From assembly GCA_045603745.1 (NCBI GenBank), contig JAZUMQ010000012.1, forward strand, positions 19,503 through 83,502: a stretch of 64,000 nt of DNA. Reading direction: 5' to 3'. The stretch comes from RGIG995 sp045603745. Lineage in GTDB: Bacteria; Bacillota; Clostridia; Oscillospirales; UBA644. The notes under the pieces are model-generated. The model was not told where the DNA came from and made no database searches. It saw only the letters and a list, made by a program, of their open reading frames with translations. Within the stretch, counting starts at the first letter, position 1; every line of letters begins with the position of its first letter. A program made the position numbers and the translations under genes. This document shows positions 35,374-42,295 of the stretch, piece by piece.

Positions 35374-36624
35374 TTACCTCCATAATATATAAAATAATTT
35401 GTTAATGTACTCTGCAATCCGTTTGTCGCCATTAAAGTTATACAAGAGTGTCATTATATCGTACTCGACACCATATAAGGATTGGTCTGTGGCAACACCA
35501 CGATAATAATTAAACCACCCCCGTAGCGTTTGATTCAGTTCTCTGCAAATGTTCTCAAAAGAGAAAACGAAATCTCCTTCCAATATTCCGTCAATACGGT
35601 TCAGCAGGGAAGCAATGCTTTTTTGTGTCGGGAGCACAATAATGTTTTTACCCTCTCGGATTATCTTATAGCCGAGAAAAGTAAACCCCGTATCTATATG
35701 AAAAAGTGAAGTCTTTTCTATAGACAATTCAAGTCCACGCTCGGCTAAAAACCGATTAACCAACGGTACAACGGATTGCACCAAAAATGCCTTGCTCTCT
35801 CCAAAGATGACTATATCATCAGCATAACGCACCATACGGACAGATGTACCTACCTCATTGGCAAGTAACTTTTCCAATCCGTCAAGTGTCATATTGCAAA
35901 TGACCGCTGATAAGCAACCGCCCTGCGGAATACCTTTGGCTGTTTCATAAAACACACCGTTATCTATGTATCCGCATTTCAGAAAGTTGTTCAACATCTT
36001 TCTATCCACGGGGATATTGTCCAATATCCATTTATGGCTGATGTTATCAAAGCACGATCTAATATCGGCTTTTAGTATCCACCTCATATTTGAGTTGTCT
36101 GTCAGTATATCAACACATCGGGCAATCGCACCTCTGGCACTCCTTTCGGGACGAAAGCCAAAAGAGCAGTCATCTGCTGTCAATTCAGCAATTGGCTCAA
36201 GAGCAAACTTATACAAAGTCTGCATTGCTCGGTCTTTCATCGTAGGAATACTCAAAGGGCGTAGCGCACCGCTTGACTTCGGTATATATATCCGCTTCAA
36301 ATGCAACGCTTTATAACCTCTGCGTGTCAACATACAAATCAAATGATACTTTTCATCATTTGTCATACAAATAACATCATCTACACCCGGTGTCAATTTA
36401 CCTCTATTAGAAGTAACAATCTTAACAGCAAGGGCTTTAGCATAGAAAGAATGTATCAATGTATGTTGCAACACGGCAACTTTATCAAAGCATCTTTTGG
36501 AGTATGCTAAGGCTATGCGTTTTTGTAGCTTTATGATATGGCTCTCTGCCTTGCGGAAATCTATATCTTCCCAAGCAAGTGCCATATCAGAAGTAGCACA
36601 CGATTTTTCGTTAATTTTGCTCAA
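35374..36624 (-). CDS. Group II-type reverse transcriptase, free-standing
   Basis: 416 residues. The N-terminal region W-E-D-I-D-F-R-K ... L-Q-K-R-I and R-G-K-L-T-P-G-V-D-D is that of group II intron RTs. The palm domain carries F-G-F-R-P-E-R-S, G-I-P-Q-G-G-C-L-S and the catalytic Y-A-D-D near residue 268; a maturase-like X domain follows (T-L-R-G-W-F-N-Y-Y-R). There is no HNH endonuclease domain and no domain V or GTGYG intron boundary near the gene. It therefore looks like a domesticated or defence-type RT and not an intron ORF. The start is weak: TTG 36624 or ATG 36585. Small genes lie before and after it in the same direction. Confidence 0.82.
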   Translation of the reverse strand: MSKINEKSCATSDMALAWEDIDFRKAESHIIKLQKRIALAYSKRCFDKVAVLQHTLIHSFYAKALAVKIVTSNRGKLTPGVDDVICMTNDEKYHLICMLTRRGYKALHLKRIYIPKSSGALRPLSIPTMKDRAMQTLYKFALEPIAELTADDCSFGFRPERSARGAIARCVDILTDNSNMRWILKADIRSCFDNISHKWILDNIPVDRKMLNNFLKCGYIDNGVFYETAKGIPQGGCLSAVICNMTLDGLEKLLANEVGTSVRMVRYADDIVIFGESKAFLVQSVVPLVNRFLAERGLELSIEKTSLFHIDTGFTFLGYKIIREGKNIIVLPTQKSIASLLNRIDGILEGDFVFSFENICRELNQTLRGWFNYYRGVATDQSLYGVEYDIMTLLYNFNGDKRIAEYINKLFYILWR

Positions 36625-36713
36625 CCCCTTTCTAAAGTTCTACGAAAACACAAGTTATAAAAATGCAGTGATTTTTACATTGGTATCACCCCCCTTAAAG
36701 CACACAGTAGTAT
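36625..36713 (-). other. Non-coding gap before the RT gene
   Basis: About 90 bases, AT-rich. On the minus strand it contains a GGGGGTGAT ribosome-like site followed by ATG and at once TAA (36680-36675). No hairpin is strong enough to name. It might encode an RNA used by the RT, but nothing shows this directly. Confidence 0.35.
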
Positions 36714-36902
36714 TTACTTGTCAGTCTTGGGTGCGTACTTAATCTTGATTTCTTCTGCCAATTCGTCGGTATATTCTACCTTTCGAGAAGCAAACGAATA
36801 TTTAACTTCTGCAATTCGACCTACTGAAAGCAATTTAGCGATTGTCGGTCTTTGCAACCCGTTGTATGCCTTTTCAAAAGGAACATACTTCTTTCGTTTC
36901 AT
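36714..36902 (-). CDS. Small basic protein in the RT cassette
   Basis: 62 residues, N-terminus M-K-R-K-K-Y-V-P-F-E, with a possible short helix-turn-helix (L-Q-R-P-T-I-A-K-L-L-S-V-G-R-I). AGGAGG precedes the ATG at 8 bases. It may be a small DNA-binding protein; no family is recognised. Confidence 0.6.
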   Translation of the reverse strand: MKRKKYVPFEKAYNGLQRPTIAKLLSVGRIAEVKYSFASRKVEYTDELAEEIKIKYAPKTDK

Positions 36903-36939
36903 TCTGCGAACCTCCTTTCCAATTTTCTAAATGTGATAA

Positions 36940-37110
36940 CTAACCGACCTTTTTCTTTACGTCATTTTCTTTCGCCTCGCTTTCTTCTTTTTTGCAAAAC
37001 TCTTCAAATTCTTCAAGGTGTTCATTGACATAGCCCTCAATGCTTGCAAATATGGCTTTTGCAAATTCTTCAGCTTGCTTCTTGCCTATCTTATATTCGT
37101 AAAAATCCAT
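36940..37110 (-). CDS. Small acidic protein at the head of the RT cassette
   Basis: 56 residues, highly charged and helical (Y-V-N-E-H-L-E-E-F-E-E-F-C-K-K-E-E). The ATG at 37110 is behind AGGAGGTG. It is the first of the leftward small genes preceding the RT. The function is unknown. Confidence 0.55.
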   Translation of the reverse strand: MDFYEYKIGKKQAEEFAKAIFASIEGYVNEHLEEFEEFCKKEESEAKENDVKKKVG

Positions 37111-37440
37111 ATTTGCCTTCACCTCCTCGAAAAATGGGCAGAGTTTGTCCCTCTGTAAATAAGTAACGATTGAATTTTCGGAGTTTTGAGGCGAAAAGTC
37201 TGTTTGTTGAGTATTGTGTCTTGTGCAAGTTAAACAAAAAAATAGCCGTTTATACGCAAATTAAAGCGTACAAACGGCTGTATGATTAGATATATTTGTG
37301 CATATTTAACGAAAATGAGCAAAACAAAAGAAAAAGCAGAGCATTATCAAAAATACTCTGCTTCTTCTGTTTTATTACACAAGCCAAATGGTAACGGCAA
37401 AGCCGCCAACATAGAAATAGGGTTTTGTGTAATATTGTGT
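37111..37440. other. Non-coding stretch with two hairpins
   Basis: No gene is seen. Hairpin 37244-37279 (arms AGCCGTTTATACGC / GCGTACAAACGGCT) is followed on the minus strand by ATTTTTTT and is a good leftward terminator. A second hairpin (37334-37363, AAGCAGAG / CTCTGCTT) also faces left with T-rich sequence behind it. Both lie downstream of the tmRNA-like fragment and would fit terminators for that host RNA gene. Confidence 0.55.
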
Positions 37441-37467
37441 TGGTGGAGATTACGGGAGTCGAACCCG
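37441..37467 (-). other. Prophage att site: 3' fragment of a tRNA or tmRNA
   Basis: Read on the minus strand it gives a T-arm (loop TTCGACT, 3' stem strand CCCGT), the 3' acceptor strand AATCTCC, discriminator A and CCA. The rest of an RNA gene is absent to the right, where the integrase begins 18 bases away. TTCGACTC and the TCTCCACCA end resemble Firmicutes tmRNA (ssrA), a common integration target. The intact RNA should be at the far prophage end. Confidence 0.75.
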
Positions 37468-37485
37468 GTATCAATGGTTGATTTG

Positions 37486-38544
37486 TCAGGGTTTTTTGGG
37501 GGTTGTGTCGGAATTCGTGGCGGAATTGGTAGGGCGGGTGGTGTAATATTGGTTTAATTGTCCTGCGAATTTGGACGTTGCGGTTTGCATTTGGTGCTGG
37601 TAGCGCTTGAGCATATTGACGGTGGAGTGACCGATATATTGGCGCATATAGTCGTCGGGGATTCCGAGCTTTTGTCCGACGGAGGCGGCGTGGTGGCGCA
37701 GGTCGTGGAATCGGTATTGAGGGAGTCCGAGGTGCTTGAGCAGAGTGTTGTATCGGCGCTTTATGGATGCGGCGGTTTGAGGGACGATATATTCCCCTTT
37801 TCTCTCCGTGCGGCCGAGGGCTTCCCGGATGGGATCGAAGATCGGCAGATACCGGGTGCCTGCTTGGGATTTGGTCGTCTTGATCTCGTCGTAGCCGTCT
37901 ACATAGACCTTTGCCCGGCGGACGATGATATAATCGTCTGTGACGTCTTCCCATTTTAGTCCACGGATTTCAGACATACGCATACCACCGAGGGCTGCGA
38001 GAAGGATCGGCAACTCAATGGGGGTTCCCTTTGCTCCGTCGACAATCAGGTCTGCTTCTGTGTCTTCCGGGTATTTGTGGAGGTATTCCACCCTTTGTGG
38101 TAGCGATACGTTCGGCTTGAATTGTGTGTGCGGCTGGATTGCCGGCAGAAATAGTCCGTAGGTGTTTCGGATGGTCTTTGGAGACAGTCCGGATTTTATC
38201 ATACCGTTGATCCATATCTGAACGGATCGGTCGGTAAGCCGTTCCACCGGGCTTGATCCGATTTGGGCGAAACGGTTGCGGAGCATACTTTCGTATTCGG
38301 AGGTGGTTTTGGGGGAAAGGACGGGGCGGTTCAGGTCGATGTATTCCTTGACCGCTTCTTCCACGGTAATACCGTCGGCGGATTCGGTGTGCTTTTTCAG
38401 CTCTTCGAATTCCAGCACCTTTTTCAAGGCTTCCTTTTCGGTTTTTCCAGTGACGGATTTGGTTTTGTAATTTCCGTTTTCGTCGGTGTAGTAGATCCGG
38501 ATCCGCTTGGAGCCGGAGGGGAGTGTTTCGATTTTGTATGCCAT
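37486..38544 (-). CDS. Tyrosine recombinase integrase
   Basis: 352 residues: an N-terminal arm-binding domain (about 1-60), a core-binding SAM-like domain (60-170) and a catalytic domain with Arg in G-G-M-R-M-S-E, then H-D-L-R-H, G-H-S and the nucleophile Tyr near residue 315 (L-K-R-Y-Q-H). It inserts and excises the prophage at the adjacent att site. AAGGAG precedes the ATG. Three 23-bp repeats lie directly upstream. Confidence 0.96.
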   Translation of the reverse strand: MAYKIETLPSGSKRIRIYYTDENGNYKTKSVTGKTEKEALKKVLEFEELKKHTESADGITVEEAVKEYIDLNRPVLSPKTTSEYESMLRNRFAQIGSSPVERLTDRSVQIWINGMIKSGLSPKTIRNTYGLFLPAIQPHTQFKPNVSLPQRVEYLHKYPEDTEADLIVDGAKGTPIELPILLAALGGMRMSEIRGLKWEDVTDDYIIVRRAKVYVDGYDEIKTTKSQAGTRYLPIFDPIREALGRTERKGEYIVPQTAASIKRRYNTLLKHLGLPQYRFHDLRHHAASVGQKLGIPDDYMRQYIGHSTVNMLKRYQHQMQTATSKFAGQLNQYYTTRPTNSATNSDTTPKKP

Positions 38545-38555
38545 AGTCGGCTCCT

Positions 38556-38624
38556 TACATTTTTTTGATGTGTGATACTACATTTTTTTGATGTATGATA
38601 CTACATTTTTTTGGTGTATTTAAC
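38556..38624. repeat. Three tandem 23-bp repeats upstream of the integrase
   Basis: Copies at 38556-38578, 38579-38601 and 38602-38624, each beginning TACATTTTTTTGRTGTR; the third is diverged at its end. They lie right behind the integrase ribosome site, so they occupy its promoter and leader. They may be binding sites for integrase arms, an excisionase or a repressor. Confidence 0.85.
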
Positions 38625-38785
38625 TTGCCTCTAACGTGCATAGTTTTTATGAAAATGCAGGTTAGCCGGACAAAAAGTGTAGTTTTACATTGGTTGTCTA
38701 TTTCTGTGTTTAGTTTTCAGATGAAAACTTACTTGATACTTTTGTTTTATCGTCGAGGAGGAGGCGATGAGTATTTAATCTGTTT

Positions 38786-39337
38786 TTAGTCTTCGTCGTC
38801 GAAATCTGCCTTGTATGGATCGATGTTGATGGGGGCTTTCTTTACTTGGATTTTCAGTTTTTCCCAATAGTCAATTCCTGTAAAGGTTTGTGTAACAAAT
38901 ACGAAGGATAAAAGATTTATGAAATAGCAAAAGATTCCCAGGAAGGGGGCGGCTACGATATAGCCGAGAAGATCTTCCGAACTCTGTTGAGATCCGATCA
39001 TCGCCAGGATGATGCCGGCAACAATGGAATATATGATACACATGATAATATTTCGTTTGCCTTTTTCTTTTTCGGTAAGATCTGCTTCGGAGATCATTGT
39101 GGTAACAAAAGAAAAGGCTCCGAAAGAGATAAAATATGAAAAGCAACCGGCGAATAAGGAAACGGCAATACAACCGAAGACTCCCAGGGCTTCCTTCGGC
39201 TCATCGAGGATTAAGAGAAGTATGCACACTACGACGGAATGAAGTATGCACATGATTATGTTTCGCTTGGTTTTTTCTTTTTCGAGATTCTTTTCGATTA
39301 CATCCAATTCGATTTGTTGGAGACGTTCTTTTTCCAT
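38786..39337 (-). CDS. Membrane protein with internally duplicated module
   Basis: 183 residues. Two similar units of about 65 residues (about 22-85 and 92-155) each begin K-R-N-I-I-M-C-I and hold two helices, the second ending F-S-Y-F-I-S or F-C-Y-F-I-N. The charged N-terminal helix and acidic C-terminus are unrelated. It is a probable lysogeny-expressed phage membrane protein of unknown role, between integrase and repressor, a usual place for superinfection-exclusion or other cargo genes. Confidence 0.65.
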   Translation of the reverse strand: MEKERLQQIELDVIEKNLEKEKTKRNIIMCILHSVVVCILLLILDEPKEALGVFGCIAVSLFAGCFSYFISFGAFSFVTTMISEADLTEKEKGKRNIIMCIIYSIVAGIILAMIGSQQSSEDLLGYIVAAPFLGIFCYFINLLSFVFVTQTFTGIDYWEKLKIQVKKAPINIDPYKADFDDED

Positions 39338-39380
39338 ATAAAACACTCTCTCTTTCCGATGACTATTGACGTATTCTTTG

Positions 39381-39899
39381 TTAAACGGATTCGTTGAGGT
39401 CGTCCATTACTTTCTGAAAAAGCTGTGCAATTTCACTCTCTACGAGTCCAATGGGTAAGCCCATATTTTCTGGAATGTAGTCATTATGAAATGTAAAACT
39501 TTCGTATGCCATTGCTGCGTAATAAAAAGGACTGACCACATCGGGGATATTAGATTCTGAAATCCCATCTCCAAGTTTACTTCTAACGTCGAGATAAACT
39601 TGTACAAAGCCTTGAAAGTCAATGTCGTACTTTACTGAAAGCTCATACAACACTGCATCTATTGTCATTCGGATTCCGTCTTTGTACTTAGGGTAGTATT
39701 TCTTCGCTAAAGACATGTCGAGGATAAAAGTATAAAACAGGTAGGTTGAGACAATAAATTGTCTTTCGTCTTTTTTGATTATCGATTCTGCTTCATACTT
39801 TGTCAGGAGTTTTCTCATCTCGGAGACTGCTGGAATGAAAACTTCAAATGCTTTATAATATATTTTTTCAAAGTGTTTTGTCTTGTTTAAAATAATCAT
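39381..39899 (-). CDS. Unknown phage protein in the lysogeny region
   Basis: 172 residues beginning M-I-I-L-N-K-T-K-H-F; the longer open frame upstream is the antisense of the repressor gene and is not used. Hydrophobic and charged stretches alternate (F-I-V-S-T-Y-L-F-Y-T-F-I-L-D), giving a mostly helical soluble protein. AGGAG precedes the ATG. It lies 17 bases after the repressor stop and is probably co-transcribed with it, as superinfection-exclusion or other lysogeny genes often are. No family is recognised. Confidence 0.65.
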   Translation of the reverse strand: MIILNKTKHFEKIYYKAFEVFIPAVSEMRKLLTKYEAESIIKKDERQFIVSTYLFYTFILDMSLAKKYYPKYKDGIRMTIDAVLYELSVKYDIDFQGFVQVYLDVRSKLGDGISESNIPDVVSPFYYAAMAYESFTFHNDYIPENMGLPIGLVESEIAQLFQKVMDDLNESV

Positions 39900-39915
39900 T
39901 GGAAACACTCCTGTT

Positions 39916-40554
39916 TTATCGAATTGTGGAAGTAAATGCGACGGCTTTGCCGAGGATACGAATGTCGGCGGCGGTGTCTTTGGTGAAGACCATAGGTTCG
40001 TAGGCGGGGTTTTCGGGTTGAAGGATGATTGCGTCTTCCTTAATATATACCCGCTTGAGGGTTGCTTCGGTTCCAATGAGGACGGCGGCGATCTGTCCGT
40101 TTTCGACCATCGGCTGCTGACGGATATAAACAATGTCGCCATCGAGGATCCGGGCATTGATCATACTGTCGCCCCGGCAACGGAGAGCAAAGTCTGCGTT
40201 AATACCTTCATCTAATTTAATATAACCTTCTAAATTTTCCTCTGCAAGGATGGGATCGCCACAGGCGATGTCTCCGAGTAGGGGAATTTTTTTTGTGTTC
40301 GGCATGGCTTCGATCCCGGGAATATCGAAAATGTTGATAACCTTTCCCGGTTCGGGGGTGTTGGATTTCCCAAGAAGGTAATCTACGGACACGCCGAGGT
40401 ATTCCGCAATCCGATCCAATGTTTTTCCGGCAGGAACCGTTCCGCGGGATCTCCACTGCGAAATTGAGTTGATATTTAAGTTCAGATCTGCCAAAAAGTT
40501 CTTTTTTGAAATGCCCTTTTGCTTAAGAATGTCTTCTAATCGTTCAAGAAACAT
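39916..40554 (-). CDS. CI/LexA-like phage repressor (HTH plus S24 peptidase)
   Basis: 212 residues. An N-terminal Cro/CI helix-turn-helix (about 1-62, with K-K-N-F-L-A-D-L-N) is joined by a linker to an S24 self-cleavage domain. The likely cleavage bond is Cys-Gly in D-I-A-C-G-D-P; the catalytic Ser is in G-D-S-M-I and the Lys in L-K-R-V-Y-I. It should keep the prophage silent and be inactivated by RecA after DNA damage. GAGGAG precedes the ATG at 40554. Confidence 0.93.
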   Translation of the reverse strand: MFLERLEDILKQKGISKKNFLADLNLNINSISQWRSRGTVPAGKTLDRIAEYLGVSVDYLLGKSNTPEPGKVINIFDIPGIEAMPNTKKIPLLGDIACGDPILAEENLEGYIKLDEGINADFALRCRGDSMINARILDGDIVYIRQQPMVENGQIAAVLIGTEATLKRVYIKEDAIILQPENPAYEPMVFTKDTAADIRILGKAVAFTSTIR

Positions 40555-40587
40555 AATGATTCTCCTCTCTTTGTGCAAAATAAATAA

Positions 40588-40674
40588 TTTTCTTGATTTA
40601 TTATTGTGCAATCATACAAAATCATGAGAAATATTTATTTTATCCTTGACAATCAAGAATTTTCGTGATATAAT
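40588..40674. promoter_or_regulatory. Repressor operators and early rightward promoter
   Basis: The early promoter is TTGACA (40646-40651), 17 bases, TATAAT (40669-40674). Overlapping it is the palindrome ATCAAGAATTTTCGTGAT (40652-40669). Related half-sites TTTCTTGAT and ATCATGAGAA occur at about 40588-40597 and 40621-40630. These are probable binding sites of the CI-like protein. Confidence 0.82.
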
Positions 40675-40767
40675 ACACACAGAAACAAAAATTGTTTCCG
40701 AAAAACGGGATAAAAATGGATCGCCCGACAGAAAGCGGACGTGTTATCTAATATTGTTAGCAGCCTT

Positions 40768-40796
40768 ATTATAACAGATGTTCGTGATTTTGTCAA
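40768..40796 (-). promoter_or_regulatory. Leftward promoter for the repressor gene
   Basis: Minus-strand TTGACA (40791-40796), 17 bases, TATAAT (40768-40773). The spacer holds a TTCGTGAT operator half-site. It would make a leader of about 200 bases to the repressor gene, running through the early promoter. Confidence 0.72.
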
Positions 40797-40856
40797 GAGG
40801 TTTTGAGAAAAACCCAATCAAAATGGTGATTCGAAGAACGAAAGGAGTGTGGAGAG

Positions 40857-41042
40857 GTGTCTCTGTTGAAGGAACGATTGAAGGAAAAGCGGGTTTCACT
40901 CACGCTTATGGTTGATTTGCTGGTCAAGGAAGGGTATACTGTCGACATCCCTCGGATGTCGTTGATCGTAAACGGTCACTTACAGACTCCCAAGGCACGG
41001 CAGATTACTGATGCTTGCTACAAGATTTTGGAAAGGATGTAA
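40857..41042 (+). CDS. Small early phage protein, Cro-like
   Basis: 61 residues with a GTG start behind AAGGAG. It is basic, with the pattern S-L-I-V-N-G-H-L-Q-T-P-K-A-R, similar to a short helix-turn-helix. As the first gene after the early promoter it may be a Cro-type regulator. Confidence 0.6.
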   Translation: MSLLKERLKEKRVSLTLMVDLLVKEGYTVDIPRMSLIVNGHLQTPKARQITDACYKILERM

Positions 41043-41046
41043 GCAG

Positions 41047-41292
41047 ATGCAAAAAGGTACATTATTCAAAGCCTTGGTGGGCAAGTATGCAGATCTACGG
41101 GGCAAGGGTGTGCCGGAGATCAGTAAGATGGGCGGCATGGGGCAGACAAAATTGTATGACCGGTTCCGGCACCCGGAGGATCTGACGGTCAAGGAATTAA
41201 ACGGTATTTGCGAAGGGTTGCGGTGGACGAAGGAAGACAAGATCGATCTTGTGGAAAATCTTCTCCGGCTGGACCTTCGGGAAAGGAGGTGA
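41047..41292 (+). CDS. Small early phage protein
   Basis: 81 residues from the ATG at 41047, four bases after the previous stop, behind AAAGGAT. The central G-G-M-G-Q-T-K-L-Y-D-R-F-R-H-P resembles a DNA-binding helix-turn-helix. No named family. Confidence 0.6.
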   Translation: MQKGTLFKALVGKYADLRGKGVPEISKMGGMGQTKLYDRFRHPEDLTVKELNGICEGLRWTKEDKIDLVENLLRLDLRERR

Positions 41293-41300
41293 GATGAATC

Positions 41301-41552
41301 ATGAGTAAATCCATGCGGTGCCGGTGGTGCGGTGCTCCGTTGCTGTTTATCATGTCTTGGGGCGAAGAGGTGAGGTGTGAGCCGGAGCCGGTAAAGTATT
41401 GTTACGTCCCAAACGGACCTATCGAATTTATCCTGAACACGGGAGACCGTATCCGGGGAACGATCTACAATGGAATGGTGCCTGCAGACGGCGTGGCATA
41501 CCTTCCTCACTGGAGAGTATGCAAAAAGTATAACGGAAGGAGAAAAGCGTGA
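41301..41552 (+). CDS. Small zinc-ribbon-like phage protein
   Basis: 83 residues; C-R-W-C-G near the N-terminus and two later single Cys suggest a metal site. AGGAGGTGAG precedes the ATG. The role is unknown. Confidence 0.6.
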   Translation: MSKSMRCRWCGAPLLFIMSWGEEVRCEPEPVKYCYVPNGPIEFILNTGDRIRGTIYNGMVPADGVAYLPHWRVCKKYNGRRKA

Positions 41553-41731
41553 TGTTTTTCGTTTATATGACGTTGCTGATGGGCGGGTTCTTTGTTTTAT
41601 ACGGATTGGCGAACCTCGTTGCCCCGTTTATTGAGAAGTTGGAACAAAAAATTAAGGAAAGGAGAGATGCGGAATGTTTATCCGAAGAGACGGAACCTTC
41701 TATGACGACTACCCGGAAAACGACGTGGTAA
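41552..41731 (+). CDS. Small single-pass membrane phage protein
   Basis: 59 residues: one helix at about 3-27 and then a charged region. The start codon shares a base with the previous stop. It overlaps the next gene by 58 bases, where the two reading frames differ. Confidence 0.5.
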   Translation: MFFVYMTLLMGGFFVLYGLANLVAPFIEKLEQKIKERRDAECLSEETEPSMTTTRKTTW

Positions 41732-41985
41732 AGTTCCCTGAAGAAATGGAAGATGCGGAGATCTACCGTTGTTATCCGGTGGAGATCTGGAGTAAGAGAC
41801 CTTCCCAGGAAGGGGCGAAGTTCTTGGGGGAAGAAGTCTTTGAACAGTATCCCACGGACGAGCAGTTATATTGGTGCTTTGCCAAATACGGAGACTGCGT
41901 TCTGCGGATCAAGGAAGAGTGTTATTTGGGCGTGCCGAGGTATTCGACGTTTGATCCGGACAAGATCGATCTTTCAAAGGTATAA
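41674..41985 (+). CDS. Unknown early phage protein
   Basis: 103 residues, rich in aromatic and acidic residues, beginning M-F-I-R-R-D-G-T. AAAGGAGAG precedes the ATG. No family is recognised. The next 300 bases have no rightward gene. Confidence 0.6.
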   Translation: MFIRRDGTFYDDYPENDVVKFPEEMEDAEIYRCYPVEIWSKRPSQEGAKFLGEEVFEQYPTDEQLYWCFAKYGDCVLRIKEECYLGVPRYSTFDPDKIDLSKV

Positions 41986-42074
41986 AAAAAGGAGCTCGCA
42001 AAAAGCGAACTCCCACGGATGCAAAGCACCCAACTAACCATACCTATTATAACATAATATCGGTGCTTTGTCAA
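41984..42074 (-). ncRNA. Candidate short leftward RNA between early genes
   Basis: On the minus strand a perfect sigma-A promoter (TTGACA 42069-42074, 17 bases, TATAAT 42046-42051) should start RNA near 42039. An intrinsic terminator follows at once: stem GGAGTTCGC / GCGAGCTCC (41991-42013) and seven T (41984-41990). The product would be about 55 bases, antisense to the end of the preceding gene. No ORF fits inside. Confidence 0.5.
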
Positions 42075-42295
42075 GGTCGTTAAAAAACAAGGGATTGACC
42101 ACCCCTTAGAGGGGCTCGAAATGTATCCCAACAAATCGACGAGATTAAGGGTACAAAGTATTGCAAACTGCCCTTTTTCTTATTTCTCTATCGCCTCCAA
42201 GGGAAGAGGGGGCGTCGGGGGAGTAGGGAAGGGGCGAAGAAAGAGCCCTGCTCCCCCGACGATCCCAGCGACATTCCCGATGAAAGGAGGCACCG
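42075..42295. other. Intergenic stretch before the Rep-like gene
   Basis: About 220 bases without a convincing gene. The middle is purine-rich (GGGAAGAGGGGGCGTCGGGG). If the downstream protein is a rolling-circle initiator, an origin could lie here or inside its gene; no clear nick-site hairpin was seen. Confidence 0.35.

Larger units (their letters stand above)
28684..37110. mobile_element. Integrative element with large serine recombinase (approximate limits)
   Basis: An AT-rich block whose genes differ in base composition and codon choice from both flanks. It begins with a large serine recombinase at its left edge and holds a resolvase, phosphatase-like, lipoprotein, XRE, and reverse transcriptase genes. 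No conjugation or replication genes are seen, so it is better called a small integrative or mobilisable element, or a remnant of a larger one. The right limit is placed after the last small ORF and is uncertain; direct repeats marking the ends were not found. Confidence 0.65.

Noticed and set aside
35374..36624. RT taken as a group II intron ORF
   Set aside because: No domain V, no GTGYG boundary and close coding neighbours on both sides; kept as a free-standing RT.
35374..36624. RT as the diversity-generating enzyme for the lectin-like tail protein
   Set aside because: It has the QGG-x-x-S motif of group II RTs, is 21 kb away on another element, and no template repeat was found.
28684..37110. 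Conjugative element
   Set aside because: No relaxase, coupling protein or type IV secretion gene is visible.
37244..37363. The two hairpins as a CRISPR-like or repeat array
   Set aside because: The two stems differ in sequence and are not part of any regular spacing.
39899..40157. 86-residue N-terminal extension of the unknown lysogeny protein
   Set aside because: It is antisense-like, Pro/Ser-rich sequence over the repressor gene; the ATG at 39899 has a good ribosome site.
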